From Holosporales bacterium (GTDB lineage Bacteria > Pseudomonadota > Alphaproteobacteria > BNTO01): 5,953 bases of DNA. The position numbers and the translations under genes are program-made. Location: NCBI GenBank assembly GCA_031270515.1, contig JAISXM010000105.1, forward strand, positions 1 through 5,953, given 5' to 3'. The stretch's first letter is position 1, and the number at the start of each line of letters is the position of its first letter. Below the pieces are notes generated by a model. That model searched no databases. It was not told where the DNA came from and saw only the letters and a list, made by a program, of their open reading frames with translations. Positions 1-4,505 of the stretch are shown piece by piece.

Positions 1-130
1 TTTCCTTTCCTTTCCTTTCCTTTCCTTTCCTTTCCTTTCCTTTCCTTTCCTTTCCTTTCCTTTCCTTTCCTTTCCTTTCCTATCATATACTTTCCATTCC
101 TTACCATTCCTATCCTTACCTATCCTTTCC
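1..130 (+). repeat. Pentanucleotide microsatellite (TTTCC)n inside the 5' coding region of LRR gene 1
   Basis: Positions 1-80 are 16 perfect TTTCC units, and the tract touches the window edge so it may be longer. Positions 81-130 continue in the same 5-base register as ten units, eight of them changed: tatca, tatac, tttcc, attcc, ttacc, attcc, tatcc, ttacc, tatcc, tttcc. The tract is open in all three + frames; perfect units encode a repeating F-P-F-L-S peptide in any frame. Right after it, the two frames not used by the gene stop (TAA at 134-136 and 145-147), while the gene frame runs on into a signal peptide. A 5-base unit changes the frame with each gain or loss, as in contingency loci. 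Inference: slipped-strand phase variation. Confidence 0.95.
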
Positions 131-1328
131 TTATAAAAAATATTTAAAGTTTAACAGTGGTTCCCTATTTTTAGGAATTGTTGCTTTAACTTCCATAACC
201 TCCACCCATTCTGCGCAAATTCCTGCATCCTACCTAAATACCACCAATGCATTAATTCGCTCATTTAATGAAATTCGCCGCGACCTGAACAACATGGACC
301 TTACCGACCCAAGTGATCGCAAGCACCTACTCCTGCGCTTGCGCGCCCTCCGCGCCCAATGCGCCGCCTCAAACCGCTTTATATATACGTACTTTGCTAC
401 GCGCTCAAACCCACGTGCCCCAAAGTTTCCTACAAAGTTTTTTGCGACGGAGATGCATAAATTTTTCTCATCCCCAACAAAAGTCGCCCGCGTATTCAAG
501 GATCCGACCTTCCTCTTTTTGCAGGACCAGCCCAGCCTCTCCCAGGAGACAATCAACGCACTCGGGACGATAACCACCCTAATTCTCGTAAAAAACTACA
601 CGCCACACGGCCTCGACTTCGCGCAGCTAACCGCCCTCCAAAAGCTCGTCATGCTAGACGGCGACATGACCGACGCCCTTCGCACCGCAATCCAAAACCT
701 AGCCAAAGGCCCACGCAAACTGCAGTACCTAAACATCCCGCACTGGGGCACTCCAATACTTGCGGCGGATGCTTTTTCTTGCACATCGTCCAAGCCTGGG
801 AGCCTTGCTCACGTGACAATGAACGACATTACGGAGATTGCGAACGGTGTTTTGTATCAGTTTGCGGCATTTGCATACAACCCTATAACATCGGTATCGT
901 TCCCTTCTTTAACACGCATTGGTGAACAGACGTTTCGCGATACTCCTTTGCGCAGTGCATACTTTCCTGCGGTTGTGACGATAGAGGGGACTGCGTTCCC
1001 TCATTGTCAGATGCTAACGTCGGCGATTTTTCCTATGGCAAAGTCTATTGGAAGTAGTGCATTTCATAATTGTCAGTCGTTAAAGACGACGTCATTTCCT
1101 CTTGTTACAAAAATTAATACACATGCGTTCTTCAATTGCCTATCGCTAAATTCTGTATCCTTTCCTGAGGCAACGTACATCGGAAATACAGCTTTTATTC
1201 ACTGTCGTACTCTTACTTCAATATATATTCCGAAAATGACAGCTGCGAATCTTGCTGCAAACGCATTTCAGTACTGCCCATCTACGTTGGTTATTAGCCC
1301 TCCAGTGCCAGGTTATACATTCCCATAA
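3..1328 (+). CDS. BspA-like leucine-rich-repeat exported protein, 5' partial, with repeat tract in the N-terminal coding region (LRR gene 1)
   Basis: The frame is open from the left edge to TAA at 1326-1328, giving 441 visible codons. There is no ATG, GTG or TTG between 3 and 293, so the true start lies outside the window; the ATG at 294 would lose the signal peptide and is unlikely to be the start. Order: SFPFL-type repeat peptide (3-131); signal peptide YKKYLKFNSGSLFLGIVALT.. with likely cleavage near THS-AQ (about 132-215); a conserved N-terminal domain of unknown function (about 216-755) containing LDFAQLTALQKLVMLDGD; then about five LRR_5/BspA-type repeats of 22-23 residues (about 880-1250), pattern L-x-S-x-x-F-P-x-x-x-x-I-x-x-x-A-F-x-x-C. 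It ends at VPGYTFP, without the roughly 115-residue tail of gene 2. Family knowledge: such LRR proteins are often surface or secreted binding proteins; the ligand is unknown. On/off state cannot be judged without the start codon. Confidence 0.85.
   Translation, partial: SFPFLSFPFLSFPFLSFPFLSFPFLSYHILSIPYHSYPYLSFPYKKYLKFNSGSLFLGIVALTSITSTHSAQIPASYLNTTNALIRSFNEIRRDLNNMDLTDPSDRKHLLLRLRALRAQCAASNRFIYTYFATRSNPRAPKFPTKFFATEMHKFFSSPTKVARVFKDPTFLFLQDQPSLSQETINALGTITTLILVKNYTPHGLDFAQLTALQKLVMLDGDMTDALRTAIQNLAKGPRKLQYLNIPHWGTPILAADAFSCTSSKPGSLAHVTMNDITEIANGVLYQFAAFAYNPITSVSFPSLTRIGEQTFRDTPLRSAYFPAVVTIEGTAFPHCQMLTSAIFPMAKSIGSSAFHNCQSLKTTSFPLVTKINTHAFFNCLSLNSVSFPEATYIGNTAFIHCRTLTSIYIPKMTAANLAANAFQYCPSTLVISPPVPGYTFP
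131..755 (+). repeat. Paralogous copy A of the shared 5' module (partner 1996-2620)
   Basis: From TTATAAAAAATATTTAAAG at 131 to the WGTP codons near 752 this segment aligns with gene 2 at a constant offset of 1865 bases, with no insertion or deletion. Stretches 486-538 (53 bp) and 577-632 (56 bp) are identical between copies, whereas other parts differ every few bases. The proteins differ at about 30 of 208 residues by eye count. After about 755 the similarity ends abruptly. This fits duplication with later conversion or recombination. Confidence 0.9.
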
Positions 1329-1481
1329 AACAATTTGTTTTTACGGGGAGGTCAGTACAGCTCGGCGTCGGGTGCCCATTCAATTATACCCAATCACAAC
1401 TCGTTTCCTTCGAGATTTTCTAGCATTAGCAGTGTGTTGAGTCTGGTTCAATGCGGGGAAACAGGTGTACTTGACTATAGT

Positions 1482-1521
1482 TGAATGGGGTTCCGGTTGG
1501 GTGAATGGGGTTCCGGTTTGC
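1482..1521 (+). repeat. 20-bp tandem duplication downstream of LRR gene 1
   Basis: TGAATGGGGTTCCGGTT occurs at 1482-1498 and again at 1502-1518, giving two units with a 20-base period; the last three bases differ (GGG versus TGC). The second unit resembles the 3701 unit of the repeat that follows LRR gene 2 (TGAAATGGCTCCGTTTGCG), so the two downstream regions may share an origin. Confidence 0.8.
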
Positions 1522-1770
1522 GTTCCAAAACTCCTGCGGCTAATTATTTTTTGTGTTTGGGTTTAGTGCTGCAGCAAAAGGTTTCATGTCGCATAATTTT
1601 TTTTTGGCGCTTAACGTTTTTTTAATCTTTTTGTGATAAAATGCCATCCCAAACCCCCGCCCACCCAGGGGGCGTGCAGTGGTGAGGTGCCTGTCCAATT
1701 TTGATTCTGTCACACCAAAAGTTAATAATGCAACCACTTTGGCCAATTTACTTTATCAACTTTTTATATA

Positions 1771-1799
1771 TTGTGATTATATCGCATCGCTTGTATACA
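1771..1799 (+). promoter_or_regulatory. Candidate sigma-70 type promoter for LRR gene 2
   Basis: TTGTGA (1771-1776) and TATACA (1794-1799) are separated by exactly 17 bases; each matches the -35/-10 consensus at 4 of 6 positions. It would start transcription near 1806, about 70 bases before the strong Shine-Dalgarno sequence, and it lies in an A+T-rich intergenic region at the expected place. The match is modest and the region is A+T rich, so chance is a real alternative. Confidence 0.3.
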
Positions 1800-1875
1800 A
1801 AAACACAAAAACACAAAAAAACTAGCCGAAACTTTCCAGCATATAGCCTCATATAAATAGCCTCATAATTATAAA

Positions 1876-1884
1876 AAGGAGGGG
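1876..1884 (+). promoter_or_regulatory. Strong Shine-Dalgarno sequence upstream of LRR gene 2
   Basis: AAGGAGGGG is the strongest ribosome binding site seen in the window. It is 50 or more bases before the gene 2 ATG at 1937, too far to serve it directly, but its AGGAGG core ends 7 bases before a TTG at 1890 that opens a short reading frame ending across the gene 2 start. This spacing is the main evidence for the leader peptide below. Confidence 0.55.
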
Positions 1885-1889
1885 CTGTT

Positions 1890-1937
1890 TTGAGTCAAAT
1901 AAATGTGCTCATATTAGCTAAGTGGGGCGACATATAA
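1890..1937 (+). CDS. Possible 15-codon leader peptide overlapping the LRR gene 2 start (TAATG)
   Basis: A TTG start 7 bases after AGGAGG opens the frame (M)SQINVLILAKWGDI and ends at TAA 1935-1937. The last base of the stop is the A of the gene 2 ATG, giving TAATG, an arrangement known to allow translational coupling by terminating ribosomes. The gene 2 ATG itself has only a weak GGGG (1924-1927) in front of it, so coupling would explain how it is translated. The peptide has no recognised family. Alternative: the strong Shine-Dalgarno belongs to a decayed start and the frame is chance. Confidence 0.3.
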   Translation: MSQINVLILAKWGDI

Positions 1938-3574
1938 TGCGACAAATATGCAACAAAAATTCCTTCCTTCCTTCCTTCCTTCCTTCCTTCCTTCCTTATA
2001 AAAAATATTTAAAGTTTAACCATGGCTCCCTGCTTTTTGGAATTGTTGCTTTAACTGCCATAACCCCTACTCATGCGGCGAATATTCCGGCGCCCTATCT
2101 CAATACGACCAATGCATTAATTCGCTCGTTTAGTGAAATTCGCGATGACCTTCACAACATGGACCTTACCAAACCAAGCGACCGCAAGCACCTACTCCTG
2201 CGCCTGCGCGCCCTCCGCGCCCAGTGCGCTGCCTCAAACCGCTTTATAGATACGTACTTTGCTACGCGCTCCAATCCGCGCGCGCCAAAGGTCCCTACAA
2301 AATTTTTTGCTCCGGAAGTGTACCAATTTTTCTCTAACCCAGCAAAAGTGGCCCGCGTATTCAAGGATCCGACCTTCCTCTTTTTGCAGGACCAGCCCAG
2401 CCTATCCCCGGAAACAATCAGCGCACTTAATACAATAACCTCCCTAATTCTCGTAAAAAACTACACGCCACACGGCCTCGACTTCGCGCAGCTAACCAGC
2501 CTCGAAAAGCTAATCATGCTTGACGGCGACATGACCGACGCCCTTCGCACCGCCGTCCAAGACCTCGCCAAAGGCCCCCAAAAGCTGCAATACCTCAACA
2601 TCCCGCACTGGGGCACCCCAACGATTGCAGACAGCGCGTTTGCCTACGCAGGAAGTCTTCGCAAAATAGTTGGATTCGACGATGTTACAACATTACTTGG
2701 ACACGCGTTTCAGCGTTGTGCAATACAATCAATTACTCTTAATAATTTAACTACGATAAACGGGGAAGAATGCTTTAGGTGGTGCGCATTGACTGAACTC
2801 TATTTTCCACGCCTTGAATCGATAATAGCTAGTAATCGCTGCTTTGAAGATTGTCGACAACTGGTTAGGGCGTCGTTTCCAAATTTAAAAACGATTCCCG
2901 CATGGAAAATGTTTAGAGATTGTCATAAATTAATTTATGTAAGTATGCCAAATGCAAATACAGAAACGTTGAGCACAGATGTATTTTATAACGATATGCT
3001 ACTCACAACGATAAACTGGCACGACGAAGGCATAAAATACGTCGGATGGGAGACCTATTGGGGGTGTCGAGGCCTGTCTGAGCTATTACTTCCGAACATT
3101 GTTGCTTTTATAAAAACGGGATCGCTCAAGGGTTGCACATCATTGCGGCGCATCACGTTGTCGGATCAAGTCGCATCGATTCAAGGAGATACGTTTAGCG
3201 AAATTACAAACTGCGCAATAAATCTTGTTGGGCATTTAACGACAAATAACCTGCCTGTGAACGGAATTGTGGCTGTATGCGCAAACATGAAAGCTGGGGC
3301 ATTTGGGACGGTGCCCGCGTTTAGTTTTACGCCTGGGGCGGATGTGTTGGAGGCGGTAAGCGGCGCGGAGTTGCTTGCATATATTAATGGTGTGCTTGGA
3401 TTGACTAGGGCAGGTATTCCTCTGTTGGCCAATGTTCCGGCGGGGCAAAGTGTGTTGGACCTAGGGACAGCAGTCGCAACCACAGCAGGACTCGTGCACA
3501 TAGACGGCAGCTTGATCGACATAATAAAAATAGCTGACGTAGAACGCACATGGAACGGCTCAGCCTGGGCTTAA
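1937..3574 (+). CDS. BspA-like leucine-rich-repeat exported protein, apparently phase-variable (LRR gene 2)
   Basis: 545 codons from ATG 1937 to TAA 3572-3574; an in-frame GTG at 1922 is a possible alternative start, with TAA at 1919 closing the frame above. I prefer 1937 because it overlaps the leader stop and has GGGG nine bases before it. Residues 9-20 are SFLP x3 encoded by the TTCC tract. Residues about 21-48 look like a signal peptide (YKKYLKF.., hydrophobic SLLFGIVALTAIT, cleavage near THA-A). Residues about 49-228 are the N-terminal domain shared with LRR gene 1. Residues about 229-420 are irregular LRR_5/BspA-like repeats with AF/CF..C ends (AFQRC, CFRWC, CFEDC, MFRDC, SLKGC). The tail (about 430-545) contains GVLGLTRAGIPLLANVPAG and ends TWNGSAWA; I do not recognise it. 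No transmembrane anchor or sorting motif is evident, so the protein is periplasmic, secreted or surface-bound by unknown means. In this sequence the gene is in the ON frame. Ligand and role are unknown; host or cell-surface binding is inference from the family. Confidence 0.85.
   Translation: MRQICNKNSFLPSFLPSFLPYKKYLKFNHGSLLFGIVALTAITPTHAANIPAPYLNTTNALIRSFSEIRDDLHNMDLTKPSDRKHLLLRLRALRAQCAASNRFIDTYFATRSNPRAPKVPTKFFAPEVYQFFSNPAKVARVFKDPTFLFLQDQPSLSPETISALNTITSLILVKNYTPHGLDFAQLTSLEKLIMLDGDMTDALRTAVQDLAKGPQKLQYLNIPHWGTPTIADSAFAYAGSLRKIVGFDDVTTLLGHAFQRCAIQSITLNNLTTINGEECFRWCALTELYFPRLESIIASNRCFEDCRQLVRASFPNLKTIPAWKMFRDCHKLIYVSMPNANTETLSTDVFYNDMLLTTINWHDEGIKYVGWETYWGCRGLSELLLPNIVAFIKTGSLKGCTSLRRITLSDQVASIQGDTFSEITNCAINLVGHLTTNNLPVNGIVAVCANMKAGAFGTVPAFSFTPGADVLEAVSGAELLAYINGVLGLTRAGIPLLANVPAGQSVLDLGTAVATTAGLVHIDGSLIDIIKIADVERTWNGSAWA
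1960..1997 (+). repeat. Tetranucleotide microsatellite (TTCC)9.5 inside the 5' coding region of LRR gene 2
   Basis: Nine perfect TTCC units plus TT run from 1960 to 1997, directly followed by TATAAAAAATATTTAAAG, the same flank that follows the TTTCC tract of gene 1. In the present length the frame of ATG 1937 passes through it as SFLPSFLPSFLP into the signal peptide. The other frames stop at once (TAA 1999-2001 and 2010-2012). A 4-base unit shifts the frame at every gain or loss. ATG 1937 and ATG 1948 lie before it in different frames. Confidence 0.95.
1996..2620 (+). repeat. Paralogous copy B of the shared 5' module (partner 131-755)
   Basis: Same offset of 1865 along its whole length and no indel relative to copy A. 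Long identical blocks (2351-2403 and 2442-2497) alternate with more divergent ones. Similarity stops just after the WGTP codons (near 2617), where the gene-specific LRR cassette begins. Confidence 0.9.
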
Positions 3575-3745
3575 TTCCGCCAATGGAATGGTCTTCTGTG
3601 CGTAATTCCGTCAATAGAACGACTCCGCCTGGGCTTAATTCCCTATGTCTGGGCTTAATTTAGTTGATGGAACGGTGCCGCCTTTGCGTAATTCTGTCGA
3701 TGAAATGGCTCCGTTTGCGTGTAATTTTGCAGATGGAGCGCGGGG
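3551..3745 (+). repeat. Degenerate ~33-bp tandem repeat carrying copies of the gene 2 C-terminal end and stop
   Basis: Units start at 3551, 3584, 3615, 3668, 3701 and 3734 (last partial). The consensus begins TGGAACGGCTCCGCC and continues with a TAATT core about 21 bases in. The units at 3551, 3668 and 3701 are exactly 33 bases; that at 3584 is 31; that at 3615 is enlarged by an internal copy of TGGGCTTAATT (3630-3640 and 3650-3660). The first unit encodes WNGSAWA and the stop of LRR gene 2. In the same frame, the unit at 3668 reads WNGAAFA-stop and the unit at 3701 reads stop-NGSVCV-stop, so they look like decayed copies of the gene's own 3' end. Confidence 0.8.
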
Positions 3746-3852
3746 TATACCTGTTCGATATTTTTTACATTTCTAAATTGCGGACAAAATTTACATTTCT
3801 TGCCTTTTTATGGCACTATTCGCGTAGTGGAGAAATCGTTGTTCAGGCGACT
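3746..3852. other. A+T-rich spacer between two tandem-repeat blocks, no gene seen
   Basis: This stretch separates the 33-bp and the 21-bp repeat arrays. It contains a direct repeat of TTTACATTTCT at 3764-3774 and 3790-3800 (26-base period). I see no well-spaced promoter and no coding signal. A frame opened by TTG at 3664 crosses it and reaches the 21-bp array, but nothing in this section resembles a known protein and no ribosome binding site precedes it. Confidence 0.5.
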
Positions 3853-3999
3853 CAAATGCACAACTTCAACTGCCAAATGCATAACTTCGAAGACCAAATG
3901 CACAACTTCAAAGACCAAGTGTATAGTTTCAACGGCCAAATGCATAGTTTTAAAGGCCATATGCACAACTTCCAAGCCCAAAGGCACAACGTCCAAGGC
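3853..3999 (+). repeat. 21-bp minisatellite, seven tandem copies, just upstream of ftsB
   Basis: Seven units of exactly 21 bases start at 3853, 3874, 3895, 3916, 3937, 3958 and 3979, consensus CAAATGCACAACTTCAARGRC. There are no indels among the copies. One + frame reads them as a heptad Q-M-H-N-F-x-x and runs to TAA 4018-4020, overlapping the ftsB ATG by ten bases. In that frame several differences are third-position changes (CAC/CAT, TTC/TTT), which weakly favours past coding. The other + frame reads K-C-T-T-S-K-T. No start with a ribosome binding site was found, so I list it as a repeat and not as a gene. Confidence 0.9.
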
Positions 4000-4010
4000 A
4001 TTGTTAACGT

Positions 4011-4358
4011 ATGCAACTAAAAGCCGTCTTCCTCCACAACAATCGGCCGTCGAAAAAATCGCTGGGCAAGCTGTTCCTGCTGGGAGCCTTGGCTGCGTAT
4101 ATGTTGTACCACTTGTTCCATGGCAACCGAGGCCTGTTTGCGCTGTTTGAAATCCGGCAAGTCGTGTCACAAGAGCGCGAGCTTGTGGAGCAGTTGCGCA
4201 ATGAAAAGAGCATTTTGTTGCGCGATATTCGCTTGCTTCGGCCGCAGAGCTTGGATTTGGATTTGCTTGAAGAGCGAGCGCGCGATGTGCTGAGCCTCGC
4301 CGGGGATGGGGAGATCGTCGTGAATGCAAGCGATTTTGATGTGGACGGGGCGCGCTAG
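4011..4358 (+). CDS. ftsB: Cell division protein FtsB (DivIC/septum formation initiator family)
   Basis: 115 residues, a normal length for this family in Alphaproteobacteria. FtsB is a bitopic inner-membrane protein of the divisome that pairs with FtsL and FtsQ and helps activate septal peptidoglycan synthesis. Seen here: a short basic cytoplasmic N-terminus (residues 1-18), one membrane helix (about 19-37, LGKLFLLGALAAYMLYHLF), then the family motif H-G-N-R-G-L at about 37-42, a coiled-coil segment rich in E/R/L (about 46-78, QERELVEQLRNEKSILLRDI), and the conserved LLRPQSLDLDLLEERARDVL end typical of alphaproteobacterial FtsB. ATG 4011 is the only start: TAA at 4005-4007 closes the frame above. 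Its ribosome binding site is weak (AAGG at 3995-3998, 12 bases away). It follows a repeat-rich spacer and not eno, its common neighbour in related bacteria, and it converges with gatB. Confidence 0.9.
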   Translation: MQLKAVFLHNNRPSKKSLGKLFLLGALAAYMLYHLFHGNRGLFALFEIRQVVSQERELVEQLRNEKSILLRDIRLLRPQSLDLDLLEERARDVLSLAGDGEIVVNASDFDVDGAR

Positions 4359-4378
4359 GGCGGATTTGTTACTGTTAC

Positions 4379-4471
4379 ACCGGGCACCCCATAACAAACA
4401 AGTTGAAACTCGTTGTCATGCAAGACCTGGATGAGGGGAAAAATTCAAATTGTTTGTTATGGGTACTCGGT
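4379..4471. repeat. Long imperfect inverted repeat between convergent ftsB and gatB
   Basis: Left arm 4379-4407 and right arm 4444-4471 are reverse complements over 28 positions, with a perfect core CCCATAACAAACAA, two mismatches, one position able to form G-U, and one extra C in the left arm. The loop is 36 bases (4408-4443). It is the only strong structure in the 147-bp spacer where + and - transcripts meet, so a bidirectional termination or transcript-end-protecting hairpin is the simplest role. Neither side has the T run of an intrinsic terminator. A small repetitive element is the alternative. Confidence 0.75.
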
Positions 4472-4505
4472 ATATATCGCCCATATCTGCAGAATTACCC
4501 CTATC

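Larger units (their letters stand above)
1329..1889. other. Intergenic region between the two LRR genes, no convincing gene
   Basis: I find no ORF with family resemblance or a good ribosome binding site on either strand. Contents in order: a 20-bp tandem duplication (1482-1521); T-rich stretches near 1597-1632; a GC-rich hairpin (CGCCC 1658-1662 with GGGCG 1670-1674) not followed by a T run, so not a standard terminator; a candidate promoter (1771-1799); an A-rich short repeat with 8-base period (ACAAAAAC-type, about 1797-1822); a direct repeat ATAGCCTCATA at 1843-1853 and 1857-1867; and a strong Shine-Dalgarno sequence at 1876-1884. It probably serves as the control region of LRR gene 2. Confidence 0.6.

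Noticed and set aside
230..577. Antisense reading frames inside the conserved head of gene 1 (and the matching 2152-2364 in gene 2).
   Set aside because: They are present in both paralogs only because the sense DNA is conserved; no start signals and no family resemblance.
1327..1341. Hairpin AAAACA/TGTTTT overlapping the stop of gene 1 as a terminator.
   Set aside because: The stem has one G-C pair among six, and the T run is part of the stem. Too weak to call.
1540..1746. 68-codon minus-strand frame in the intergenic region.
   Set aside because: Low-complexity lysine-rich sequence opposite T-runs, no ribosome binding site, no recognisable motif.
3181..3614. Three overlapping minus-strand frames opposite the end of LRR gene 2.
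   Set aside because: They are antisense to a well-supported gene and overlap each other in different frames.
3853..3999. CRISPR array.
   Set aside because: The units are contiguous with no unique spacers, and no cas gene is near.
3664..4020. 118-codon + frame covering part of the 33-bp and all of the 21-bp repeats.
   Set aside because: TTG start without a ribosome binding site, and the N-terminal half is just translated 33-bp repeat. Kept as an observation, not as a gene.
3808..4329. 173-codon minus-strand frame with heptad-like V-H-L-x-F-E-V repeats.
   Set aside because: It is the reverse reading of the 21-bp array plus the antisense of ftsB, which is a clear gene on the + strand.
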